Shown piece after piece: positions 1 to 7,989 of a DNA stretch of 64,000 nt. The DNA is from Methylophilus glucosoxydans. Lineage in GTDB: Bacteria; Pseudomonadota; Gammaproteobacteria; Burkholderiales; Methylophilaceae. The notes below the pieces were generated by a model. The model made no database searches and was not told the origin of the DNA. It saw only the letters and a list, made by a program, of their open reading frames with translations. The stretch is taken from contig NZ_JBHTJW010000002.1 of NCBI RefSeq assembly GCF_042676145.1, forward strand, positions 1 to 64,000, in the 5' to 3' direction. Made by a program: the position numbers and the translations under genes. Position 1 is the first letter of the stretch; the number at the start of each line of letters is the position of its first letter.

Positions 1-14
1 TATCAGTCATCCTA

Positions 15-29
15 ATTTTTAAAGAACAG
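15..29 (-). promoter_or_regulatory. boxA-like antitermination element in rRNA leader
   Basis: Read on the minus strand this is CTGTTCTTTAAAAAT, the form of boxA common in leaders and spacers of proteobacterial rRNA operons. It lies downstream of two minus-strand rRNA-type promoters, so the 16S gene is expected just left of position 1. The rRNA gene itself is not in the window; that part is inference. Confidence 0.6.
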
Positions 30-87
30 TGCCTCGAAGGCTTTTCGCTCTTCCGTTTTAACTTCCAACGTTTCAAGCGAAGCGCGC

Positions 88-115
88 ATTATACAGAGGT
101 TTTTTACTTCGTCAA
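88..115 (-). promoter_or_regulatory. Proximal rRNA operon promoter
   Basis: On the minus strand a TTGACG -35 (110-115) and a consensus TATAAT -10 (88-93) are separated by 16 bases and followed directly by GCGCGC. A GC-rich discriminator just after the -10 is typical of stable-RNA promoters under ppGpp/DksA control. The product would be the rRNA transcript leaving the window to the left. Confidence 0.65.
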
Positions 116-213
116 CAACTTTTATTCCGCTGCCAACTTAACGCTCAAACATACTGCGCTTTTTTATTTCTTCTCACCCAACTAAACAACCGTTTCGTTG
201 AAGAGAGCCGCGC

Positions 214-241
214 ATTTTACAGCGATAAGCGTTGCGGTCAA
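214..241 (-). promoter_or_regulatory. Distal rRNA operon promoter
   Basis: On the minus strand TTGACC (236-241) and TAAAAT (214-219) are again 16 bases apart and followed by GCGCGG. It repeats the architecture of the promoter at 88-115 about 126 bp upstream, giving the tandem arrangement usual for rRNA operons. Confidence 0.6.
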
Positions 242-282
242 CCCTTATTTGCCATTCTTACAATTTTGTTACAAATTGATGA

Positions 283-606
283 TTATTTCTTGAAAGCGGC
301 CTTAATGCGCAACCAGGTTTGCGTCAAGACATTGCCATCCAGCTGATAATGCTTGTGCAAAGGTTGTTTGACTTCCCAACTCACCTTGAGGCCGGCAGGA
401 AAGACCACAAAGTCTCCTTTACCAAAGCTGACTGGCGCACCACCCACAGGCGTCACTACACATTGACCTTCTAGTATATAAGCCTGCTCTTGTTCGTGAA
501 AAATCCAATCAAAGGTTGATACTTCTTTTTTCCATGTAGGCCACTTGGACACACCCAAGTCCTTTAGTTGTGTTTCGGCAGGATTGTGCTGAACTTGAAT
601 TTGCAT
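283..606 (-). CDS. Small single-domain cupin protein (DUF861-like)
   Basis: The 107-residue protein is one cupin fold. The stretch with WIFHEQEQAYILEG, followed by a glycine-rich turn and FGKGDFVVFPAGL, matches the two conserved cupin motifs of the DUF861/cupin_3 group, related to the C-terminal domain of ureidoglycine aminohydrolases. Members are small cytoplasmic proteins, mostly without an assigned substrate. Metal ligands are incomplete: motif 1 keeps one His and a Glu, and motif 2 lacks the canonical His, so catalysis is uncertain. The gene stands alone, divergent from the tsaC-like gene. Its own promoter at 635-662 is covered by a 9-bp inverted repeat. The family call is firm; the function is unknown. 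Confidence 0.75.
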   Translation of the reverse strand: MQIQVQHNPAETQLKDLGVSKWPTWKKEVSTFDWIFHEQEQAYILEGQCVVTPVGGAPVSFGKGDFVVFPAGLKVSWEVKQPLHKHYQLDGNVLTQTWLRIKAAFKK

Positions 607-623
607 GTGTCGCTCCTTGAATC

Positions 624-662
624 AAAGCGGGCATTTTATAGCAAGCCCGCTTTAGCCGTCAG
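624..662 (-). promoter_or_regulatory. Promoter of cupin gene overlapped by inverted repeat
   Basis: On the minus strand CTGACG (657-662) and TATAAA (635-640) lie 16 bases apart, about 30 bp before the cupin ATG at 606. A perfect 9-bp inverted repeat, AAAGCGGGC (624-632) and GCCCGCTTT (645-653), brackets the -10. It could be a repressor operator; a leader hairpin is less likely because one arm lies upstream of the expected start site. Confidence 0.45.
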
Positions 663-715
663 GGTTTTACAGAGTAAAATACATTTTTTGATGATTTACA
701 TATATAGAGTGCGCA

Positions 716-1672
716 ATGCGGATCAACCAGGCAGAGGCGATAGAACGATTGCAACGGGGCGAAGTGGTCGCCATCCCGACCGAGACCGTCTACGGCCTGG
801 CGGCAGATGCACGCAATGACTTAGCTGTTGCCAACATCTACGCCACCAAACAGCGACCTGCCAATAACCCATTGATCGTCCATATTGGACGCACAGAACA
901 AGTGGCCGACTGGGCCAGCAGCTTTCCGCCACTGGCACAAAGGCTGGCCGCGGCCTTCTGGCCGGGTCCGCTGACATTGGTATTGCCTGCGCGCGCGGAG
1001 GTCTCAGCGGCGGTGAGGGCTGGCGAGCCGACGGTGGCTTTACGCGTGCCGGCACACCCCGTGGCGCTGGCGCTGCTCAACGAAAGTGGCCTGGGCCTGG
1101 CAGCCCCTTCAGCGAATAAGTATACGCAACTGAGCCCCACCACGGCAGAACATGTCGAAGCAGGACTGGGGGCAGACATTCCGGTGCTGGATGGTGGCGA
1201 TTGCCAGGTAGGCATAGAGTCGACCATTGTCAGCGTGCATGAAGATGGCTGGCGATTGCTCAGACCCGGCATGATAGATGAGGCGGCGATTGCAGCCGTC
1301 GCAGGCACGCCGGCGTCTGTAGATGCATCGGCGCAGATTCCCAAGGCCCCCGGGCAGCATTTGCTGCATTATTCGCCACGAACACCCTGCCTGCTGTTTT
1401 CTTCCAGACAAGCGATGGCAGACTATGCACAGCAGTACCCTCATGCTGTCGCCTTGTTGTTTGGCGCCGGTGTGGCGGTCACGGCCAAAGATACACATTT
1501 GCCAGCCACGCCTGCACAAGCCGCCGAGCAGCTCTATGCGGCGCTGCACATATTGGATGCCGCACATGCTGACGTGATCTTAATAGAATCGCCGCCTAAC
1601 ACCGCGGCCTGGGACGCCGTGCGAGACCGGCTGCAACGGGCAGCCTACCAACCCAAGCGCCAAAACGATTGA
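716..1672 (+). CDS. tsaC: L-threonylcarbamoyladenylate synthase, two-domain Sua5 type
   Basis: The enzyme makes threonylcarbamoyl-AMP from threonine, bicarbonate and ATP for the t6A37 modification of ANN-decoding tRNAs, in the cytoplasm. Residues 1-200 are the YrdC/Sua5 domain, seen in IPTETVYGLAADA near the N-terminus, the KQRPANNPLIVHI phosphate/AMP-binding stretch, SANK, ESTIV and LRPG. After the linker PGQHLLHYSP (about residues 215-224), which closes over the active site in Sua5 proteins, comes a Sua5 C-terminal domain. At 318 residues it is the long form, not the about 190-residue E. coli TsaC form. The start at 716 is the first ATG before the conserved N-terminus. It reads divergently from the cupin gene. 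Confidence 0.9.
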   Translation: MRINQAEAIERLQRGEVVAIPTETVYGLAADARNDLAVANIYATKQRPANNPLIVHIGRTEQVADWASSFPPLAQRLAAAFWPGPLTLVLPARAEVSAAVRAGEPTVALRVPAHPVALALLNESGLGLAAPSANKYTQLSPTTAEHVEAGLGADIPVLDGGDCQVGIESTIVSVHEDGWRLLRPGMIDEAAIAAVAGTPASVDASAQIPKAPGQHLLHYSPRTPCLLFSSRQAMADYAQQYPHAVALLFGAGVAVTAKDTHLPATPAQAAEQLYAALHILDAAHADVILIESPPNTAAWDAVRDRLQRAAYQPKRQND

Positions 1673-1746
1673 GTCTGCCAAGCATGGCTGGCACAATAGC
1701 GTGCATCGTCGATTCCCTTATCTTAAATAAAGCCCAGATTTAAATC

Positions 1747-2109
1747 ATGAAAAACATCTACTCCTTCATCCTATTGGTTGGCGCCAGCAGTCTATTGTTT
1801 GGCTGCAAAAGCGTTGAACTGCCGAGCGTGTTCGACAAAGGGACCAAGGAAGTTCCACGCTATGGCAAAGAAGCTTTGCATTACCAATGCGAAAATTATC
1901 AGTCGTTTGGCCTCAAACTCTCTGCTACTGGCGATGAAGCATGGGTCATGCTGCCTGACCATGAGGTGGGGCTGTTACGTGATGCCGACGATAAGCAACA
2001 CTACCATTATGGCACCATGGATTTGCGCCTGAATGGCGACCAAACCACGCTGGATGACAGTGACCACTTGCACCTCAAAGGTTGCAAGACCGCCGATACG
2101 TCCAAATAA
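1747..2109 (+). CDS. Small lipoprotein, MliC-like (possible lysozyme inhibitor)
   Basis: The 120-residue protein begins with a short signal peptide ending in a lipobox (LLFGC), so it should be lipid-anchored; the residue after Cys is Lys, which is compatible with the outer membrane. The mature part starts its conserved region with LHYQCEN and ends with a Cys near the C-terminus (LKGC), a layout resembling the MliC/PliC inhibitors of C-type lysozyme. The match is by pattern only, and the usual S-G-x-x-Y core is not clear, so lysozyme inhibition is an inference. It follows the tsaC-like gene by 74 bp and may be co-transcribed. Confidence 0.55.
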   Translation: MKNIYSFILLVGASSLLFGCKSVELPSVFDKGTKEVPRYGKEALHYQCENYQSFGLKLSATGDEAWVMLPDHEVGLLRDADDKQHYHYGTMDLRLNGDQTTLDDSDHLHLKGCKTADTSK

Positions 2110-2359
2110 ACACTGATTCTCATCTATCCATGGCCACTGTTTACGGTGGTCATGTCCCCTGTTTGCCGAGTCCATTGGGTATCGCACCCGCTTCTGCGCA
2201 TGCCGCGCGTGTTTTGTCATCGTGCGTCATTCCACCCAATCACATGCTGCGTTCGCCCTTTGCTGATTAAAAGACAGGCGAACAGCAGCTTGCGCCATCG
2301 CCAGCAAGCACACCCAGCCAAATAAAACATAAGCCATTGATTTTTATCAAATAATTTTC
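2110..2359. other. Intergenic stretch upstream of porin, with activator half-sites
   Basis: No convincing gene. It holds TTGCTG at 2260-2265 and CAGCAG at 2283-2288, the two halves of the palindrome found at the sulfone promoters, but here 17 bases apart instead of 6. They may be weak sites for the SfnR-like activator or chance. Confidence 0.35.
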
Positions 2360-2375
2360 TGGCACAGATTCTGCA
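2360..2375 (+). promoter_or_regulatory. Sigma-54 (-24/-12) promoter of porin gene
   Basis: TGGCACAGATTCTGCA matches the RpoN consensus TGGCAC-N5-TTGCA with one mismatch, and the GG and GC doublets are exactly 12 bases apart. Transcription would start near 2386, leaving a leader of about 75 bases before the porin ATG. It is one of five such promoters in the organosulfur locus. Confidence 0.75.
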
Positions 2376-2434
2376 AAAGCTCACTCTGGAAAGCAACCAT
2401 TTCATCGTCATCCGGTTGCCTGATCTCCATTTAT

Positions 2435-2450
2435 TGATAACTGATTATCA
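2435..2450. repeat. Inverted repeat in porin leader
   Basis: TGATAA-CTGA-TTATCA is a perfect 6-bp inverted repeat a few bases before the porin start codon. It could form a small hairpin next to the ribosome-binding region or be an operator. Role unknown. Confidence 0.35.
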
Positions 2451-2462
2451 CAGAGTGAACAC

Positions 2463-3566
2463 ATGAATATACAAACCATTAATCCTAAACTACGACAAAT
2501 TTCTCTCTACACCAGCTTGGCCCTGCTGAGTACACAAGCTTTTGCAGAGGCCACGCTGCAACGCAACGAAAACCAATTTATCAATATCGGCATTGCCTCT
2601 CGCGTCAGCTTTAGCTCGGTGAAAGATGCCGCGCCGAATGGCAAAGACCGCTCGAATGACTTTGAGGTTGAAGAGGCACGTTTATATACCAACGGTAAGG
2701 TGCATGAGAACGTCTCCTTTGAGTTCAACTTCGCACGCAATTCAGCAGACAACAGAGTTGAGTTGCTGGATGGTCATCTGGGCTTGGAGTTTAACAACTA
2801 CGCGCATGTTTGGGTGGGTCGCTTCTTACCGGCAGCGAGCCGCGCCTCCGCTGCTGCACCGATGTATTCCACCACGTTTGACTTCCCGATTGCCGAGTTA
2901 GGCTCTTACCAGTTTGCTGGTCGGGATAATGGTGCAGTCTTCTTCGGTACAGACAAGAGCGAGGCCTTCAAATACTACGTTTCGGCCACTAACGGTCGCC
3001 AGGGCGGCTCCAATCAGGCTGATAACTTGTCTTATGCCACCCGTCTGCAATATAACTTCTGGGATACCGAGCCAGGCTTTTATAACCTGGCCAGCTATGA
3101 TGGCAAGAAATCGATTTTGTCTGTGGGCGGCTCTTACCGTTATCAAAAAGATGGCGCAGGGACGATCCTGAATAAAGGCGATTCCAAATACTGGAACCTG
3201 GATGCACGCCTGGAAAAACCATTGAGTGATGGCGCCGTGCTGGGGGCAGAAGCCTCCTATTACAACTATGACAATGACAATACCGGCGATACCGTCTTGC
3301 CAGAAGCCAAAGGCTTTTTTGTCAATGGCAGCTATACCTTTGCCGAAAAAGTGGGCATAGGCAAATTCCAGCCCAAAGTGATTTACCAAGAATTTAACAA
3401 TGACACCACCGGCTTGGACCGCAAGCGCGTAGACATTGGTGTAGGGTATTTAATTGACGGTGACAGCAACAAGCGGATTGATGTGTTTTACTTCAGGGAA
3501 AACCGCAATACGCTACCGGATATTGACGGCATTAAAGCCATTTTCCATGTGGCACACTTTTTCTAA
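2463..3566 (+). CDS. Outer-membrane porin (OprO/OprP-like)
   Basis: The 367-residue protein has an N-terminal signal peptide ending in AFA before EATLQ, then alternating beta-strand sequence typical of a porin barrel, and ends in HVAHFF with the C-terminal Phe needed for outer-membrane assembly. The segment with FEFNFARNSADNRVELLDG and the strand NYAHVWVGRFLPAASR resembles phosphate-selective porin O/P family members. No selectivity can be read from the sequence. Its sigma-54 promoter, and its position convergent with the sulfone transport operon, suggest it is the outer-membrane entry route for the same substrates; that is inference. A shared terminator at 3581-3608 separates it from livF. 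Confidence 0.8.
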   Translation: MNIQTINPKLRQISLYTSLALLSTQAFAEATLQRNENQFINIGIASRVSFSSVKDAAPNGKDRSNDFEVEEARLYTNGKVHENVSFEFNFARNSADNRVELLDGHLGLEFNNYAHVWVGRFLPAASRASAAAPMYSTTFDFPIAELGSYQFAGRDNGAVFFGTDKSEAFKYYVSATNGRQGGSNQADNLSYATRLQYNFWDTEPGFYNLASYDGKKSILSVGGSYRYQKDGAGTILNKGDSKYWNLDARLEKPLSDGAVLGAEASYYNYDNDNTGDTVLPEAKGFFVNGSYTFAEKVGIGKFQPKVIYQEFNNDTTGLDRKRVDIGVGYLIDGDSNKRIDVFYFRENRNTLPDIDGIKAIFHVAHFF

Positions 3567-3580
3567 AAGTATCCTGCAAT

Positions 3581-3608
3581 AAAAAACGGCCATGATGGCC
3601 GTTTTTTT
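3581..3608. terminator. Bidirectional terminator between porin and livF
   Basis: ACGGCC-ATGA-TGGCCGT-type hairpin flanked by A and T runs on the two sides, so it can serve both the rightward porin gene and the leftward liv operon. Confidence 0.85.
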
Positions 3609-3626
3609 ATTAGCCGCCATTTTAAC

Positions 3627-4415
3627 TTAACGGCTACCCAGATAAGAATCACTCAATGCCTGGCTATTGGCAATGGTCTGTGCATCGCCCTCTTGCGTGA
3701 TATGGCCACTTTCAAGTACATAAGCATGGTTGGCGTAACGCAAGGCCACCGTGGCGTTCTGCTCCGCTAGCAAAAAGCTCAAGCCTTGCGTTTGCTGTAA
3801 CTGGTGCACGATTTCAAAAATCTCTTCCACAATTTGCGGCGCCAGCCCCATGGAAGGCTCGTCGAGCAGAATCAGTTTGGGATTCGCCATCAACGCACGG
3901 CCGATCGCCACCATTTGCTGCTCGCCCCCGGAGGTATACCCGGCATAGTTTTTACGCAATAACTTCAGGCGTGGGAAAAAGGCATAGACCTTTTCCAGGT
4001 CTTGCGCCAGCCCTTTGCTCGACGGTCTGCGAATAAAGGCCCCGGTCAGCAGGTTTTCCTCAACCGTTAAATGGCCAAAGCAATGCCGACCTTCAAGCAC
4101 CTGAACCAGACCCTGTGCCACCAGTTGGCCCGGTGTGGCCTTGGTCACGTCTTTACCGGCATAGACAATCCGACCTTGTACAATCTCACCGCGTTGTGCC
4201 GGGGCCAGGCCAGAAATCGCTTTCAGGATGGTACTTTTGCCCGCGCCATTCGCACCGAGCAAAGCCACAATAGACTGTGGTTTAACCTCTAAAGAAATAT
4301 GCTTGATAGCAAAAATGACCTTTTCATAGATCACCTCAACATTGTCCAGCTGCAAAAAGGGCTCAACCGCAGTGAGCGCTTGCACCGGGATCGTATTTAA
4401 CTGTGCTTGTGTCAT
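3627..4415 (-). CDS. livF: ABC transporter ATPase, LivF type
   Basis: This is one of the two ATPases of a Liv-type (branched-chain amino-acid-like) importer. It shows Walker A GANGAGKS, the Q-loop region VQVLEGRHCFGHLTVEEN characteristic of LivF, the signature TSGGEQQ and Walker B LILLDEPS, followed by an H-loop His region. The chosen ATG at 4415 has a GAGG Shine-Dalgarno sequence; an upstream extension of the frame has no conserved residues. It is the last gene of an operon that starts with msuE and sfnG, so the importer probably carries an organosulfur compound or its breakdown product, not leucine. Substrate is inference. Confidence 0.88.
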   Translation of the reverse strand: MTQAQLNTIPVQALTAVEPFLQLDNVEVIYEKVIFAIKHISLEVKPQSIVALLGANGAGKSTILKAISGLAPAQRGEIVQGRIVYAGKDVTKATPGQLVAQGLVQVLEGRHCFGHLTVEENLLTGAFIRRPSSKGLAQDLEKVYAFFPRLKLLRKNYAGYTSGGEQQMVAIGRALMANPKLILLDEPSMGLAPQIVEEIFEIVHQLQQTQGLSFLLAEQNATVALRYANHAYVLESGHITQEGDAQTIANSQALSDSYLGSR

Positions 4416-4528
4416 GTTTGACTCCTCAATTGACTGTCGTCGGCAAGGGACAGGCCTTGCCCACGGCAGCAAACTGCAACGGCACACCGCCCTGCGGTGT
4501 GCCGCGATCATCGTGATACCGTCAATAT

Positions 4529-5875
4529 TTAGTTGGCAGCAACAACCTCTTTACTGCAATCGCGTGGCGTGATGCCTTTTTCCTTGGCATACTCATGGGA
4601 AGATTTTTCAATAATCGGACGCAACAACTGGCGGTCTGCCTGCACCCAGTCAGAAATCACTTTCCATTTGCTGCCATCCCACTGCTGGAAGCGGACGGCA
4701 CCGCCGCCCTCATGGTCAGCGCAACTCAGTTTGAGCGGCTGTACCAGACCCAGAGCGCCCAACTCTTTAAGGCGCGCATCATCCAGTTTGAGGTTCTCAA
4801 AGCCCCAGCGTACCTCTTCACCGGTCAATGGACGTTTGCCGAATTTGGCTTGCGCCACACGCACGGCTTCCACGTTGAGGATGCCATTGACCACGCCCAG
4901 GTTGTAATAAACATTGCCAAAACGTTTAGGATCTTGCAGATTGCCTTTACCGGCCTTGATCACATATTTGTCTATGCCTTGCAATACCGGGAAGCTGGTG
5001 CCGGAAGGATGTGTCGTGATTGAGATAAAACCCTTGGCGGCGTTGCCTGCAGGCGCCGCATCATCTTCAGAGTTGCTCCAGATATTGCCGATGATATGGT
5101 CGGCCGGAAAACCGGTTTTTTGCGCGGTTTTTAAGGCCACCGGGTTCATCACACCCCAGCCACGCAAAATCACCCAGTCCGGCTTGATGCGACGTATCGT
5201 CAGCCATTGCGACTGTTGCTCGTTGCCCGGATGCGGCACTTCGAGCAAGGTCAGCTCAAAGCCGTATTTCTTTGCCAGCAGTTCCAGAATCGGACTGGTT
5301 TCCTTGCCGTAAGGCGAGCCGTGGTACAAGGTGACAATTTTTTTGCCTTTGAGCTTGTCCAGACCGCCAGATTGCTGGGCGATATAGTTCACAATCGCAG
5401 ACACTTCGCTGTACGGGTTTAATTGCAGCGGGAAGGCATAAGGGAACACGCTACCATCGGTCGAATCGGTGCGGCCGTGGTTAATCGTGATCAGCGGCAA
5501 TTTGTCTGTGGTCGAGCGCTCCAGGGTCGCGTAGGCAATGCCCACGGACAGCGGATTGGTCGCTGCAGCAGGCGCGCCGTTCAGGCCTTTTTTCAGGCGC
5601 TCGTAGCACTCAACGCCTTTTTCCACGACGTATTCGGTTTCGCACTCACTCCAGGTCAGCTTGACGCCATTCACGCCACCCTCTTTGGCATTGATGTATT
5701 GCAAATAGTCGATAAACCCACCAAAAAAGCCGGAACCGCCTGCCGCATAAGGGCCAATCCGGTAACTCTGCAGCGGGAAATACTGCTCATTGGCGGCTTG
5801 CACTTGTGTAGACAAGCTGGCAACCCCCAAGCCCAATGCCAGCCACAGCCAGCGATGTTTACTTAAAAAGTTCAC
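4529..5875 (-). CDS. livK: Periplasmic substrate-binding protein of Liv-type ABC importer
   Basis: The 448-residue protein has a signal peptide (residues 1-27, cut after VQA) and a type I periplasmic-binding fold of the Peripla_BP_6 family. It is longer than E. coli LivK (about 370) and carries two cysteines near residue 78 and 88 and two more near the C-terminus (LSCADHE and RDCSKE). The binding pocket is unlike that of amino-acid binders as far as visible, so the ligand is open. Start is a GTG at 5875 with an AAGGAG Shine-Dalgarno sequence; an in-frame ATG does not precede it. It lies between livM and livF in the sulfone operon. Confidence 0.85.
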   Translation of the reverse strand: MNFLSKHRWLWLALGLGVASLSTQVQAANEQYFPLQSYRIGPYAAGGSGFFGGFIDYLQYINAKEGGVNGVKLTWSECETEYVVEKGVECYERLKKGLNGAPAAATNPLSVGIAYATLERSTTDKLPLITINHGRTDSTDGSVFPYAFPLQLNPYSEVSAIVNYIAQQSGGLDKLKGKKIVTLYHGSPYGKETSPILELLAKKYGFELTLLEVPHPGNEQQSQWLTIRRIKPDWVILRGWGVMNPVALKTAQKTGFPADHIIGNIWSNSEDDAAPAGNAAKGFISITTHPSGTSFPVLQGIDKYVIKAGKGNLQDPKRFGNVYYNLGVVNGILNVEAVRVAQAKFGKRPLTGEEVRWGFENLKLDDARLKELGALGLVQPLKLSCADHEGGGAVRFQQWDGSKWKVISDWVQADRQLLRPIIEKSSHEYAKEKGITPRDCSKEVVAAN

Positions 5876-5992
5876 TTAAATACTCCTTATAAAAATATAG
5901 AAATCTCTCTTAATCGCTCTTGGTTATATAAAAGACCGTGTGAGGCTGTTTAACACATGGAAGTCTCCTTCAATCAATTCGTCAGGAACGGC

Positions 5993-7060
5993 CTAGAAAC
6001 GTAGCGGCCAGACCCGCAGCCGTTGTTTGGCGGTTTGCCAGACCTTGGCCAAACCGTTGGGCTCTTTGATCAGGAAAAAGATGATCAAGGCACCAAAAAT
6101 CATTTTCTGAAAATTCTCCAGCTGGCCAGGATCAATCGCTCCGGCCAACAGGCTTGTCGATATCTGAGAAAGCAGAATGGGGAACAGCACAATAAAAGCC
6201 GCGCCCAGAAAGTTGCCGAGGATACTACCCATGCCGCCGATGATAATAATGAACAGAATCTGGAAGGAGCGTGACAAATCAAAGCCATGTGGTTCAACGG
6301 TGCCCAAGTAAGTGAATGCCCACAGCGCACCCGCAATCCCCAGGTAAAACGAGCTGATGGCAAAGGCCAGCAATTTGGTTTTTGGCACCGAGATGCCGAT
6401 CACGGCGGCAGCGGTGTCCATGTCGCGTACCGCCATCCACTTGCGTCCGAGCTCACCACTGACAATGGTTTTTGCCAGCCACCCCAGCGCCACGACGACC
6501 GTTAAGGTCAGCAGATAACGTCCCGCCGGTGTACTCAAATCCGTGCCTAAGATCTGTAAAGGTGGCGCTGTAATGACGCCAGAAGAGGAGTTGTTGGAAA
6601 ACCAGGAGAATGTGGTGAACACCCATTGCACAAAAAACTGTGCAGCCAGTGTTGCCACAATCAGGTAAAAGCCCTTGATGCGCAAACTCGGCAGCCCAAA
6701 CACCAGGCCGACGCCACCTGCCGTCAACCCGCCCAAGATCAGGCTGGCAATCAATGGCAAGCCCTCTATCCGCAGGTGAAAGTTGTAGGTGGCAAACGCA
6801 CCTACCGCCATAAAGGCCGCAGACCCCAAGGAGAGCTGACCCGCATAGCCAGTGAGCAAATTCAAGCCCAAGCCGGCCAGCGACAGCACCAGCACCGGGA
6901 TGAGGATGGCGCTAAACCAGTAGTCGTTGCCAATGGCAGGGACGACCAGGTAGGCGAATGCCAGTAAGGCCGCAAATGCCCAGCGCTCCTGTTTGAGCCT
7001 GAAAAAGCGCTTGTCCAGCCGATACTCTGTGATGAATTGTCCTGCTTCTTTATATAACAT
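5993..7060 (-). CDS. livM: ABC transporter permease, LivM type
   Basis: Inner-membrane permease of 355 residues with about ten hydrophobic segments. The LivM hallmark LNLLTGYAGQLSLGSAAFMAVGA appears near residue 70 (first part of that stretch), and the conserved cytoplasmic loop GELGRKWMAVRDMDTAAAVIGI (near residue 200) contacts the ATPases. It would pair with LivH. The 25-bp gap to livH and shared direction support one operon. Substrate unassigned; context points to organosulfur uptake. Confidence 0.9.
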   Translation of the reverse strand: MLYKEAGQFITEYRLDKRFFRLKQERWAFAALLAFAYLVVPAIGNDYWFSAILIPVLVLSLAGLGLNLLTGYAGQLSLGSAAFMAVGAFATYNFHLRIEGLPLIASLILGGLTAGGVGLVFGLPSLRIKGFYLIVATLAAQFFVQWVFTTFSWFSNNSSSGVITAPPLQILGTDLSTPAGRYLLTLTVVVALGWLAKTIVSGELGRKWMAVRDMDTAAAVIGISVPKTKLLAFAISSFYLGIAGALWAFTYLGTVEPHGFDLSRSFQILFIIIIGGMGSILGNFLGAAFIVLFPILLSQISTSLLAGAIDPGQLENFQKMIFGALIIFFLIKEPNGLAKVWQTAKQRLRVWPLRF

Positions 7061-7085
7061 GCTAACCCTGCCTGCTCTCTATTTT

Positions 7086-7967
7086 TTAAACACGTTCAAT
7101 CGCTTTATCCCCAAACAAGCCATAGGGGCGGACCAGCAGAAACAACATCGCCAACACATAGGGAAACCAGTTTTCAATGCCGCCGCCAATCAGCGGGCCG
7201 ATGAAGACCTCAGCCAGTTTTTCGCTGGCGCCGACGATCAAGCCGCCAACAATCGCACCTTCAATCGAGGTAAAGCCGCCAATAATCAGCACCGGCAAGG
7301 CTTTGAGTACAATCAGTGACAGCGAAAACTGCACACCGACGCGTGCACCCCACAACATGCCGGCGACCAGACCTACAAAGCCAGCCACCGCCCAGACGAT
7401 CAGCCACAAGCGTTGCAGATGGATGCCCACCGCCAAGGCCGCCAGTTGGTCATCTGCCACGGCGCGCAAGGCAATGCCAATGCGGGTTTTATTGAAGAGG
7501 ACACCGAGCAGCGCGACCAGGCCGCCCGCAATCGCGGCAGCAAACAAATCGAACTGTGACAGCAAAATACCGAACACCTCATACGGCTCATCATTGATGC
7601 CTATCTCCAGCGCATGTACTTGTGCGCCCCACACCGCTTGTGCCAGCCCTTCGACGATATAGCTCAGGCCCAAGGTTGCCATGAACAAGGTAATCGGCGA
7701 ACGGTTCACCAGCGGCCGCAACACCAGCCATTCAATCAGCCAGGCCAACACCGCCATGGTCAGCAAGGTCAACACAAAGGCGCCCCAGAACGGCACGCCA
7801 CGCTCGACTAGGCTGACAAAGGTCAATGCCGCAAACAGCACCATGGAGCCCTGGGCAAAATTAAACACGCCTGATGCCTTGTAAATCAGCACAAAGCCGA
7901 TCGCGACCAGCGAATACATCACGCCCGCAAGCAAGCCACCAGTCAGAACTTCGAAAAAGAAACTCAT
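7086..7967 (-). CDS. livH: ABC transporter permease, LivH type
   Basis: The 293-residue integral membrane protein shows the LivH N-terminus GLLAGVMYSLVAIGFVLIY, the NFAQG motif, the loop FNKTRIGIALRAVADDQLAA that couples to the ATPase, and the conserved GGFTSIEGAIVGGLIVG segment. It forms the membrane channel with LivM. It is placed 22 bp after livG, third-from-last step before the permease partner and binding protein in the sulfone operon. Confidence 0.9.
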   Translation of the reverse strand: MSFFFEVLTGGLLAGVMYSLVAIGFVLIYKASGVFNFAQGSMVLFAALTFVSLVERGVPFWGAFVLTLLTMAVLAWLIEWLVLRPLVNRSPITLFMATLGLSYIVEGLAQAVWGAQVHALEIGINDEPYEVFGILLSQFDLFAAAIAGGLVALLGVLFNKTRIGIALRAVADDQLAALAVGIHLQRLWLIVWAVAGFVGLVAGMLWGARVGVQFSLSLIVLKALPVLIIGGFTSIEGAIVGGLIVGASEKLAEVFIGPLIGGGIENWFPYVLAMLFLLVRPYGLFGDKAIERV

Positions 7968-7989
7968 CTCAATTGATCCTTGTATTGCC

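Noticed and set aside
1109..1567. Minus-strand frames within the tsaC-like gene
   Set aside because: Shadows of the well-recognised Sua5 protein; no ribosome sites or family features.
2217..2411. 64-codon frame on the minus strand upstream of the porin
   Set aside because: Covers a sigma-54 promoter and half-sites, lacks a ribosome site and shows no recognisable sequence.
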